DNA from: Alphaproteobacteria bacterium
GTDB lineage: Bacteria; Pseudomonadota; Alphaproteobacteria; RF32; CAG-239
Length of the DNA stretch: 6,172 nt
Assembly (NCBI GenBank): GCA_017479785.1
Contig: JAFVBT010000105.1
Location: 1-6,172, forward strand
Direction: 5' to 3'
The translations under genes were made by a program, and so were the position numbers. The notes below the pieces were generated by a model, which had not been told where the DNA came from, did not search any database, and worked only from the letters and a program-made list of their open reading frames with translations. Each line of letters begins with the position of its first letter. Position 1 is the stretch's first letter. This document shows, in pieces, positions 1 through 6,162 of the stretch.

Positions 1-5
1 AATAA

Positions 6-728
6 TCAATCAGACTTCGTAAACGCGTAGGCACAAGCTTTCAGCACCGGCAAATATTCGTCAGGGATATTGAAATCCGGCGGATAAACTTGGGCAATCA
101 ACTTAGTGACATCATCTTCGGTTGCAACAAGTTGCGGCAGAAAATGCCTGCAAAATGCATAGCTTGCCGCCGCCGGATTGCGCGTATCGTAACCGATTTG
201 TTCCAACAATACAGCTTTATCATTTTCAAGCACTTTCTCGGCATCGGCAATATCATACCACAAACCGATACCGTTATCCGCAAATTTTTTCCAAGGAAAC
301 ATTATCCCCGGATCCGGTTTTCTGGTCGGTGCCACATCGGAATGTGCTACAATGTTTGCCGACGGAATATCGTAACGCCTTACTAAATCACGGCACAACT
401 GCATTGCCGCTTTAATTTGCGTTTCATGGTAAGCGGTCTGTCCCATTTTCGGCGTACTCAATTCAATTCCTATTGAATAATGATTGAGGTTATACATATT
501 GCGCCACCTGCTCACTCCTGCGTGAAAAGCACGTTTTTCTTCCGGGACAAGCTGAAAAATTCGTCCGTCCGTACCGATTACAAAATGAGCGCTCAAATGC
601 AGACGTTTCAACAGTTTTATCATCGGCACGGCCTCATGTGTACTGCAGTGCAAAACAACGGATTTTATTATTGTTTTTTTCGGACGTTCATTCCAATACG
701 GTAACGAAATATAAGTTATCGGATACAT
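6..728 (-). CDS. N-acetylmuramoyl-L-alanine amidase (Amidase_2, AmpD/AmiD-like) with C-terminal helical domain
   Basis: Zinc amidase predicted to cut the bond between MurNAc and L-alanine in peptidoglycan or its turnover fragments. The Amidase_2 fold spans about residues 20-145. Visible zinc ligands are H27 (VVLHCS), H129 (VAHSD) and D139 (RKPDPG). E89 (SIGIEL) and K137 match the catalytic Glu and Lys of AmpD/AmiD. Residues about 165-205 (IGYD...AFCRHFLPQ) resemble the small helical C-terminal segment of alphaproteobacterial homologues, related to peptidoglycan-binding modules. At 240 aa it is longer than classical AmpD (under 200 aa). No signal peptide or lipobox is visible, so a cytoplasmic, AmpD-like recycling role is more likely than a periplasmic one. 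The ATG at 728 has an AGGAGG four bases upstream, overlapping the pgeF stop. The stop is TGA. The family is secure; the choice between AmpD and AmiD is not. Confidence 0.93.
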   Translation of the reverse strand: MYPITYISLPYWNERPKKTIIKSVVLHCSTHEAVPMIKLLKRLHLSAHFVIGTDGRIFQLVPEEKRAFHAGVSRWRNMYNLNHYSIGIELSTPKMGQTAYHETQIKAAMQLCRDLVRRYDIPSANIVAHSDVAPTRKPDPGIMFPWKKFADNGIGLWYDIADAEKVLENDKAVLLEQIGYDTRNPAAASYAFCRHFLPQLVATEDDVTKLIAQVYPPDFNIPDEYLPVLKACAYAFTKSD

Positions 729-732
729 TCGG

Positions 733-738
733 CCTCCT
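733..738 (-). promoter_or_regulatory. Shine-Dalgarno AGGAGG of the amidase, overlapping the pgeF stop codon
   Basis: The minus strand reads TAGGAGG, so the TAG stop of pgeF (739-737) shares two bases with a six-base Shine-Dalgarno placed four bases before the amidase ATG. This arrangement fixes the amidase start and suggests translational coupling within one mRNA. Confidence 0.8.
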
Positions 739-1492
739 ACAACCTGATACAGGAATACTGCGTCGGGTAGTCTTTGTCATATTTTATTAATCCGGAGCGG
801 GTGTTGCGCCTGTAGCTGAAATAATCAGGTGTGCTATATGTATCAATGCCGGAATTTTCAATATTTTCCACCCCTACCGCACGCAATTTGTCTTGAACAT
901 AGCCGCTCAAGTCAAATAAATAGGTTTCTGCGGTTTCCGGCTTAAAATATTTAGCATTATCTGCCGATTTGGCCAGAAAAACAGAGCGCATATCCTCTTT
1001 TGTTTGAAATGATTTTTGCTGCATACATGGTCCGATAGCTGCCGCAATATTTTTTCTTTCGGCACCGAGTTTTTCCATTAACGCTACAACATTTTCAATA
1101 ATTCCGCTGCAGGCACCGCGCCAACCGGCATGAGCCGCACCAATAACCCCGTTTTGATAATCAGCCAATAAAACCGGTGCACAATCAGCTGTTTTTATGC
1201 CCAACAAAATATTCGGATTGTCTGTTACCGCACCATCGGCCCCGACTTCAAACCACGACGGCTTTCTTGCAATAACGGCAGTGTTCGTAATACTTTGCCG
1301 CATGGTAAATATATCACTGCGTTTCATATTAAATTGCGCGGTAATAACATCAAAATTCCTATATATATTTTCCTTATCGTCACGGCTGCTTAAATTGGTG
1401 TTAAGCGAGGCGTATAAACCTTGTGAAACACCACCGGCAGAACCGAAAAAGCAATGTTTTTTCTTATCCAGATTTTTTGCTTGCCAACTCAT
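737..1492 (-). CDS. pgeF: Peptidoglycan editing factor PgeF (YfiH/LACC1 family, 'polyphenol oxidase')
   Basis: The YfiH/YlmD/LACC1 family has been described as multicopper polyphenol oxidases and as purine nucleoside-processing enzymes; E. coli PgeF hydrolyses UDP-MurNAc-L-Ser so that serine does not replace L-alanine in the wall stem. Family blocks run in order: TADCAPVLLAD (101-111), GAAHAGWRGACSGI (118-131), AAIGPCMQQKSFQ (151-163), FSYRRNTRSG (225-234) and the terminal Q..CIRL. Two metal ligands are present, C104 and H121. The third, the His of the usual QVHG/QVHS motif, is replaced: residues 66-71 read QSITNT, with I68 at the His position. At 251 aa it has normal family length. The ATG at 1492 has GGAGA (about 1503-1507) at a good distance. 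The gene is first in a two-gene unit with the amidase. Family is secure; catalytic competence is uncertain because of the missing His. Confidence 0.92.
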   Translation of the reverse strand: MSWQAKNLDKKKHCFFGSAGGVSQGLYASLNTNLSSRDDKENIYRNFDVITAQFNMKRSDIFTMRQSITNTAVIARKPSWFEVGADGAVTDNPNILLGIKTADCAPVLLADYQNGVIGAAHAGWRGACSGIIENVVALMEKLGAERKNIAAAIGPCMQQKSFQTKEDMRSVFLAKSADNAKYFKPETAETYLFDLSGYVQDKLRAVGVENIENSGIDTYSTPDYFSYRRNTRSGLIKYDKDYPTQYSCIRL

Positions 1493-1516
1493 AAAAAAAT
1501 CATCTCCGAACCTTAC

Positions 1517-1551
1517 TTTTTTTTAACTTTACACGGTAAGATTAAAAAAAA
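1517..1551 (-). repeat. A/T-tract inverted repeat (imperfect hairpin) in the pgeF leader
   Basis: TTTTTTTTAA at 1517-1526 and TTAAAAAAAA at 1542-1551 are perfect 10-base inverted repeats. Inside them CTTTAC (1527-1532) can pair with GTAAGA (1536-1541) apart from one mismatch and one wobble, leaving a three-base loop. The element sits 25 bases upstream of the pgeF start, just before its Shine-Dalgarno. The order is T-tract first and A-tract last, the reverse of a bidirectional terminator. Function is unknown; A/T-only arms can arise by chance in AT-rich intergenic DNA. Confidence 0.5.
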
Positions 1552-1562
1552 CGTAAACTACG
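1544..1562 (-). terminator. Weak candidate terminator after the 90-codon ORF
   Basis: On the minus strand CGTA-GTT-TACG (1562-1552) forms a four-base stem directly followed by eight T (1551-1544), 20 bases beyond the stop of the 1583-1855 ORF. The stem is very short for an intrinsic terminator, so this is tentative. Confidence 0.25.
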
Positions 1563-1582
1563 GCAAAGCGGCAAATTTAAAA

Positions 1583-1855
1583 TCAGGACTGATGCCAGTG
1601 ATGCGCATAAGGATTTTGAATTTCTATGTATGAAGGATATTTCATAGCCTCACTCACCTGTTCCTCCGGCTCACCGGCTGCCTTGAAAACTTCTTCGGCA
1701 AAAGATTTCTTGGCTAAATAAACCAGAAATAACGGCCTTTCAAGTTTTAATTTTCCCATAACTTCTTCCAAAGCCTCAAAACTTTCATATATAGTGCCAG
1801 CAAAAGCCAAGCAATCTTCTAATTTCATATATTCATTTTTCTTAATTTTCTGCAT
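1583..1855 (-). CDS. Hypothetical protein, 90 aa, not recognised
   Basis: I do not recognise this protein. It is small and rich in Glu and Lys, with a probable helical centre (residues 22-70, many E, K, L, A) and a distinctive aromatic/His tail, NPYAHHWHQS. No signal peptide, membrane segment or Cys motif is visible. The ATG at 1855 has AAGG (1865-1868) nine bases upstream, a weak but correctly spaced Shine-Dalgarno; an internal ATG (residue 10, at 1828) has a poorer leader. It is co-directional with all neighbours, and its amino-acid composition looks protein-like rather than like shadow-frame translation. It lies 90 bases before pgeF and may be co-transcribed with it or end at the weak hairpin 20 bases downstream. 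It is probably a real lineage-restricted gene, but no homology supports it here. Confidence 0.55.
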   Translation of the reverse strand: MQKIKKNEYMKLEDCLAFAGTIYESFEALEEVMGKLKLERPLFLVYLAKKSFAEEVFKAAGEPEEQVSEAMKYPSYIEIQNPYAHHWHQS

Positions 1856-1976
1856 ATTATTTAACCTTATTATGATTACGCTGCTTAAAAAAATATATGC
1901 ATATCCGAAATTATAAATATAGGAACATGGCTATATTGACACATCTTTTTCAATAAATATCGGGATTCTGTAAAAT

Positions 1977-2165
1977 TTACATCAACAACTTTTTTTGTAT
2001 TTTATTCTTATTGATTTTAATCGGTTGGTTCGGCATAACATAAATTTGTTGATTCCACCCTTCCACAACTTCACTGATAAGCCCCTTGTTGACGTTTACA
2101 CCCTGATAAATATCAGTATGCGCCAAATTATATAATATGAAATTTGCAATATTCTGTTTATACAT
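1977..2165 (-). CDS. Hypothetical small protein, 62 aa, not recognised
   Basis: The main support is translational: the ATG at 2165 has AAGGAG (2175-2180) nine bases upstream, one of the best ribosome binding sites in the window. The product is polar, with many Asn, Gln and Ile, and its tail is basic (KINKNKIQKKLLM). Residues about 21-37 (YQGVNVNKGLISEVVEG) loosely recall the turn and recognition helix of a helix-turn-helix, but the spacing does not match a standard HTH and I would not name it as one. No signal peptide or transmembrane helix is visible. It lies between ligA and the 90-aa ORF, with AT-rich gaps of 125 and 121 bases on either side and no clear promoter. It could be a lineage-specific small protein or the remnant of a longer gene. 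Confidence 0.5.
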   Translation of the reverse strand: MYKQNIANFILYNLAHTDIYQGVNVNKGLISEVVEGWNQQIYVMPNQPIKINKNKIQKKLLM

Positions 2166-2174
2166 GATAATACT

Positions 2175-2180
2175 CTCCTT
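2175..2180 (-). promoter_or_regulatory. Strong Shine-Dalgarno AAGGAG of the 62-codon ORF
   Basis: AAGGAG lies nine bases before the ATG at 2165. It is the chief reason for accepting this short ORF as translated. Confidence 0.6.
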
Positions 2181-2290
2181 CCCTTAAAATATGGATATAG
2201 TTTCGGATTAATTTCGGAAAAGAGAGATATATACCAAAGTCTATATGAACAACTGCACAAAATGCTTGACCGAGTACCGAATAAACAAAC

Positions 2291-4381
2291 TCATTGTTTA
2301 ATCAGTTCAACGAATTGAGCTTCGGATAATACCGAAATTCCGAGTTCTGCCGCTTTTTTGGCCTTGCTTCCGGCATCTGTTCCGACAATAACATAATCGG
2401 TATGCGCCGAAACCGATCCGGCCACCTTAGCGCCGAATTTTTGCGCAACGGCTTTTGCTTCTGCTCGCGTTAAATTTTCCAAAGTTCCGGTAAACACAAC
2501 TGTTTTGCCACTCAATGGAGAATCGGTAATTTCTTCATTGATGTAATCAGCAACATGAACATATTGGCGCAATTTTGCAATTACTTGCAAATTATGTTCT
2601 TCACCGAAAAATTCCGCAATATCTTTTGCCATTTCACCGCCAATGCCGTCAATAGACACAAGTTTTTCTGTTTGAAGTGCGCACATATCAGTCTGCAAAT
2701 TATCAAAAGAACCGTAATTTTTAGCCAATAACAAAGCCGTAGCACTCCCAACCTGTGGAATACCTAAGGCATATATAAAACGCGGCAAAGAGATTTCACG
2801 CCGGTTTTGAATGGCGGCAAACAGTTTTTTAACCGATAAAGTTCCCCACCCCGGTCGTCTTTCCAAATGCAAGCCGTTATCCGGCTCGGCAAACAAATCC
2901 ATTACCGGAGTTGTTGAGCCGTTACGTTCTTCCAATGTAAAAATATCTGCCGGACTTTTTAAAATTCCGTCATCATAAAATTCCTCTATCACTTTATCTC
3001 CAAGCCCTACAATATCAAAGGCATCTTTAGAAACAAAGTGTTTTAATCTTTCTTTGGCTTGTGCCGGACAGGTCAAACCGCCGGTACAACGCCTGATAGC
3101 CTCATTTTCTTCTCTGATGGCATGTGCGCCGCACTCCGGACAAATCAGCGGAAATTCGTAAGGAAGCGAATTTTGAGGCCGTTTTTCAAGTTTAACTTCA
3201 ACAACTTGCGGTATCACATCACCGGCACGTTGCACCACTACCGTATCACCGATACGAATATCCTTACGTTTAATTTCGTCCTCATTATGCAATGTTGCGT
3301 GCGAAACCATAACCCCGCCGACATTAACCGGCTCTAAATCGGCCACCGGTGTTAAGGCACCTGTTCGTCCGACTTGTATACGGATATTATTTATGCGCGT
3401 TAATGCCTGTTCTGCCGGAAATTTGTGGGCAATAGCCCATCGCGGCGTACGTGTCAAAAAACCCAAACGATTCTGCAATTCAATAGAATTAACTTTATAA
3501 ACAATACCATCAATATCGTATGGCAAATCCGCCCTGATTTCCATCATGTGTTTAAAATTTTCTTCTATTTCTTTCAACGAATGACAAACCGTATTGAGCG
3601 GGTTGGTCGGAAACCCCCAACTTTTCAGTTTAGCAAAAAACTGTTCCTGTGTTTGCCATTGGTGTTCTGACACTTCGCCCCAAGTATATGCCCATAAACT
3701 GAGTTTCCTTTCGGCCGTGATTTTCGGATCAAGTTGACGCAGAGAGCCGGCAGCGGCATTACGCGGATTGGCAAAAAGCTTTTTCTTCTTGGCGGCATTT
3801 TTTTCATTAAGTGCAAAGAAATCCTTTTTTGCCATATAAACTTCGCCGCGCACTTCCATAATTTTCGGTGCATCCGACGGCAAAGTCAGCGGCAGTTGTT
3901 TAATGGTTTTAAGATTCTCGGTAATATCTTCGCCAATAATGCCGTCGCCGCGCGTTGCCCCCGAAACAAACACTCCGTTTTCATAGCGTGCGGAAAAAGA
4001 CAAACCGTCAATTTTCGGTTCGGCCATAAAACCTATGCTATCCGCCGTGTTTAAAAAACGTTTGACGCTTAATACAAAATCTTCAACTTCTTCTATTGAA
4101 AAGACATCTCCCAATGAGAGCATGGGAAACCGATGCGTTATTTTATTAAACTTGCTTTGCACCGCCGCTCCCACGCGCTTAGAAGGACTGTCGGCACGCA
4201 CCAAATCCGGATATTTTGCTTCTATTTCACTGTTGCGGTGCTTTAATTTATCATAATCGGCATCGGTTAAATCCGGCGCATCGTTTTGATAATACGCATT
4301 ATCTGCCTTGGCAATTTCAGCTGCCAGAAAGGCCAATTCTTTTTCAGCTTCTTCCCGCGATAAGTCTTTAATGTCCTTCAT
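2291..4381 (-). CDS. ligA: NAD-dependent DNA ligase LigA
   Basis: Seals 3'-OH/5'-phosphate nicks during replication and repair using NAD+. All domains are present and intact. Domain Ia carries the NMN-binding residues Y30, D40, Y43 and D44 (TDADYD). The adenylation domain has nucleophile K123 in EPKIDG, with E121, E180 (EVRGE), K296 (DGIVYKV) and K320 (AHKFPAE). The OB fold covers about 325-400. The zinc finger is C414, C417, C432 and C438. The HhH region is about 515-600 and a C-terminal BRCT domain about 619-696. At 696 aa it is slightly longer than E. coli LigA (671), mainly from an insertion at about 483-510 between zinc finger and HhH domain, typical of alphaproteobacterial ligases. The ATG at 4381 has AAGGAG (4387-4392) five bases upstream; the stop is TGA. 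It follows ychF by 69 bases, with a candidate promoter in the gap. No hairpin terminator is visible downstream. Confidence 0.98.
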   Translation of the reverse strand: MKDIKDLSREEAEKELAFLAAEIAKADNAYYQNDAPDLTDADYDKLKHRNSEIEAKYPDLVRADSPSKRVGAAVQSKFNKITHRFPMLSLGDVFSIEEVEDFVLSVKRFLNTADSIGFMAEPKIDGLSFSARYENGVFVSGATRGDGIIGEDITENLKTIKQLPLTLPSDAPKIMEVRGEVYMAKKDFFALNEKNAAKKKKLFANPRNAAAGSLRQLDPKITAERKLSLWAYTWGEVSEHQWQTQEQFFAKLKSWGFPTNPLNTVCHSLKEIEENFKHMMEIRADLPYDIDGIVYKVNSIELQNRLGFLTRTPRWAIAHKFPAEQALTRINNIRIQVGRTGALTPVADLEPVNVGGVMVSHATLHNEDEIKRKDIRIGDTVVVQRAGDVIPQVVEVKLEKRPQNSLPYEFPLICPECGAHAIREENEAIRRCTGGLTCPAQAKERLKHFVSKDAFDIVGLGDKVIEEFYDDGILKSPADIFTLEERNGSTTPVMDLFAEPDNGLHLERRPGWGTLSVKKLFAAIQNRREISLPRFIYALGIPQVGSATALLLAKNYGSFDNLQTDMCALQTEKLVSIDGIGGEMAKDIAEFFGEEHNLQVIAKLRQYVHVADYINEEITDSPLSGKTVVFTGTLENLTRAEAKAVAQKFGAKVAGSVSAHTDYVIVGTDAGSKAKKAAELGISVLSEAQFVELIKQ

Positions 4382-4398
4382 ATTTTCTCCTTAGTTTC

Positions 4399-4426
4399 AA
4401 TATAAGGATTATCGCCCAAAAGTCAA
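4399..4426 (-). promoter_or_regulatory. Candidate sigma-70-type promoter for ligA
   Basis: On the minus strand TTGACT (4426-4421) and TATATT (4404-4399) are separated by 16 bases; each box matches five of six consensus positions. It lies in the ychF-ligA gap. The implied transcript would start near 4392, leaving only about 10 bases before the ATG and cutting close to the Shine-Dalgarno at 4387-4392, which lowers confidence. LigA could instead be read through from ychF. Confidence 0.4.
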
Positions 4427-4450
4427 AAAAAGATTTGAGATTTCCCCGCA

Positions 4451-5560
4451 TTATACATTGAACAAAAAATTCATTAAATCGCCGTCTTGTACAAGATATT
4501 CTTTGCCTTCCGAGCGAATTTTTCCGGCATCGCGGCATCCTTGTTCTCCGCCGAATTTAACGTAGTCATCATACGAAATTGTTTCTGCCCGAATGAAACC
4601 GCGTTCAAAATCGGAGTGAATAATACCGGCACACTGCGGCGCTTTCATACCTTTAACAAAAGTCCATGCGCGTACTTCTTTCGGACCGGCAGTAAAAAAT
4701 GTCTGCAAGCCGAGTAAATTATAACCGGCATGAATAATTTTTGCCAAGCCGGTTTCCTCCAACCCCAAAGCTTCCAGAAAATCCTTCTTTTCTTCAGGTG
4801 ATTCCAGTTGAGCCACTTCCGATTCAATTTCGGCGGAAATAATCACACTTTGAGCGCCTTCGGCCTTTGCCATATTTTCAACAGCTTTGGAAAACTCATT
4901 ACCTGTTGCCGCCGAATCTTCGTCAACGTTGCATACATACAACACCGGCTTTGATGTCAGCAGTTGCAACATTTTATAGCACTTATAAGCCTCTTTATCA
5001 GATTTATCCGGTGCGGCGGTAATTGCAGGTTTTCCTTGATTAAGTGCGGCAATAATCGGCTCAATAACGCGCACACTGACTGCAGCTTCTTTATCGCCGG
5101 CGCGGGCTTTTTTCTGCAACTGATCTATGCGTTTTTGCAATGATTCCAAGTCAGCAATCATCAATTCCGTCTTAACAATATCGGCATCGCGCACCGGATC
5201 AACACTGCCTTCAACGTGAGTAATATTATCGTTTTCAAAACAACGCAAAACATGGATAACCGCGTCGGTTTCACGAATATTGGCCAAAAACTGATTACCC
5301 AGTCCCTCACCCTTTGATGCACCTTTGACCAAGCCGGCAATATCCACAAATTCCAACTGTGTCGGTACAATATTTTTCGGATTAACCATCTCAACCAGCT
5401 TATCCAATCGCTTATCCGGCACTGCAACCCGACCGGTATTCGGCTCAATTGTGCAGAACGGAAAGTTTGCCGCCTGTGCCGCAATTGTTTGCGTTAAAGC
5501 ATTAAACAACGTTGATTTTCCGACATTCGGCAAACCGACAATACCACAGTTAAATCCCAT
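4451..5560 (-). CDS. ychF: Redox-regulated/ribosome-binding ATPase YchF (Obg-family)
   Basis: Universally conserved P-loop NTPase of the Obg family that binds and hydrolyses ATP, associates with ribosomes and is implicated in translation and oxidative-stress responses. The N-terminal G domain has the P-loop GLPNVGKST (9-17), a switch I FPFCTIEPN (33-41), DIAGL (73-77) in the G3 position, and NVDE (211-214) in place of the guanine-specifying NKxD, the basis of ATP preference in YchF. A helical coiled-coil insertion follows (about 128-200), and the C-terminal TGS domain covers about 282-367 (AGPKEVRAWT...DGDLMNFLFNV). At 369 aa it is within family length (E. coli 363). The ATG at 5560 has CGGAG seven bases upstream; the stop is TAA. 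The common neighbour pth is not in the window. It begins its own transcription unit just after a strong terminator and precedes ligA. Confidence 0.98.
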   Translation of the reverse strand: MGFNCGIVGLPNVGKSTLFNALTQTIAAQAANFPFCTIEPNTGRVAVPDKRLDKLVEMVNPKNIVPTQLEFVDIAGLVKGASKGEGLGNQFLANIRETDAVIHVLRCFENDNITHVEGSVDPVRDADIVKTELMIADLESLQKRIDQLQKKARAGDKEAAVSVRVIEPIIAALNQGKPAITAAPDKSDKEAYKCYKMLQLLTSKPVLYVCNVDEDSAATGNEFSKAVENMAKAEGAQSVIISAEIESEVAQLESPEEKKDFLEALGLEETGLAKIIHAGYNLLGLQTFFTAGPKEVRAWTFVKGMKAPQCAGIIHSDFERGFIRAETISYDDYVKFGGEQGCRDAGKIRSEGKEYLVQDGDLMNFLFNV

Positions 5561-5595
5561 AACAAAACTCCGTCAATTAATATTAATCGGACTTT

Positions 5596-5624
5596 CTTAT
5601 AGCCAATTATTCTCCGCTTTGCAA
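5596..5624 (-). promoter_or_regulatory. Candidate sigma-70-type promoter for ychF
   Basis: On the minus strand TTGCAA (5624-5619) and TATAAG (5601-5596) are separated by exactly 17 bases. The -10 matches five of six and the -35 four of six consensus positions. Predicted start is near 5589, giving a leader of about 28 bases that contains the Shine-Dalgarno. Its position between the upstream terminator and ychF is what a promoter should have. Confidence 0.5.
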
Positions 5625-5646
5625 GCAATTATTTATTTCAGGCAAC

Positions 5647-5680
5647 AAAAAAGCGACCGGTTTATCCCGATCGCTTTTTT
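5647..5680 (-). terminator. Rho-independent terminator (symmetric, potentially bidirectional)
   Basis: AAAAAAGCGA (5647-5656) pairs perfectly with TCGCTTTTTT (5671-5680). After one C-A mismatch, CGG (5658-5660) pairs with CCG (5667-5669) around a six-base loop. It begins two bases past the TAA of the 5683-6162 gene and ends transcription from it before ychF. The A-tract and T-tract flank the GC core on both sides, so it could act in either direction, though no plus-strand gene is nearby. Confidence 0.9.
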
Positions 5681-5682
5681 GA

Positions 5683-6162
5683 TTACTTTTTGCGAGAAGA
5701 TATCAACATCTTCTTAATTTTTTCCGCCGTCGCCTCATCCGGCATACCAAATTGATTGAGGCGTCCGACAAAGGCCTCAGGTTGCAAACGCAACACCGGA
5801 CGAACAGAGCATGCCGTATAATCAGACATCGGTTTATGCGTTCGCACTGCGGTGTAGCCAACTTCTGCAATAACCTCTTCCGAATCCTTACGCTTCGGGG
5901 CTATCCAATAGGTTGTATACTGACAATATGCTTGAACAACCCAAGGAAAAGCATCTTTCGTATGCTCAATCAAATTTCCGATTTCCGTTTCCGTCGGTAA
6001 TCGCAAACATATGTCATCCGGCAACTCTGGGCCAAAGATTTCATTCTGTAACGATTCAATCACGCCGGCAACGTCTCCGATATGCACAACTTCTTTATGC
6101 TTTTTAAAGAAACATACGCCGTCGATTTCAATACCGACTTCATATTTACGCAATTTCCTCAC
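5683..6162 (-). CDS. Protein of unknown function with faint DUF1566-like motifs; start uncertain, possibly partial
   Basis: Not confidently recognised. The order LRLPTETEI (53-61), YTTYWIA (82-88) and CSVRPVLRL (118-126) resembles the 'RLPT..E', 'YW' and 'VRPV' pattern of DUF1566/C-type-lectin-like carbohydrate-binding modules, but the match is short and lacks the usual flanking repeats. The N-terminus (VGIEIDGVCFF...) and the basic tail (KIKKMLISSRKK) are uninformative; no signal peptide or membrane segment is visible. The 159-codon reading starts at a GTG (6162-6160) with no good Shine-Dalgarno. A TTG at codon 4 has GAGG three bases upstream. The frame stays open to the window edge, so the true start may lie beyond 6172. 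A nearby ATG at 6164 is out of frame and meets TGA at once. The gene ends in TAA two bases before the strong terminator, which supports it as a real, terminal gene of its unit. Confidence 0.7.
   Translation of the reverse strand: MRKLRKYEVGIEIDGVCFFKKHKEVVHIGDVAGVIESLQNEIFGPELPDDICLRLPTETEIGNLIEHTKDAFPWVVQAYCQYTTYWIAPKRKDSEEVIAEVGYTAVRTHKPMSDYTACSVRPVLRLQPEAFVGRLNQFGMPDEATAEKIKKMLISSRKK

Noticed and set aside
1910..1915. Perfect minus-strand TATAAT upstream of the 90-codon ORF
   Set aside because: The -35 region at 17-18 bases (CAATAT/TCAATA) is poor, and such a box is common by chance in this AT-rich gap.
1936..1941. Perfect TTGACA on the plus strand, suggesting a plus-strand promoter for a small RNA
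   Set aside because: No acceptable -10 box lies 16-18 bases downstream (the best is TATCGG), and TAAAAT at 1971-1976 is far too distant. No plus-strand gene or RNA fold follows.
2166..2290. Possible terminator for ligA in the 125-base gap downstream
   Set aside because: Only three- to four-base stems such as GCA-TTTTG-TGC are visible, with no following T-tract; nothing qualifies as an intrinsic terminator.
3734..4054. Plus-strand open frame of about 106 codons inside ligA, and similar ones inside ychF, pgeF and the amidase
   Set aside because: They lie antisense to securely identified genes, have compositions typical of shadow frames (many Arg, Cys, Phe, Ile runs) and show no recognisable motifs.
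4427..4434. T-tract on the minus strand in the ychF-ligA gap as a ychF terminator
   Set aside because: No hairpin precedes the run of T; readthrough into ligA cannot be excluded from sequence.
5325..5717. Plus-strand 130-codon frame running from inside ychF across the terminator
   Set aside because: It crosses an intrinsic terminator and a promoter region and is antisense to the conserved P-loop region of ychF, so it is a shadow frame.
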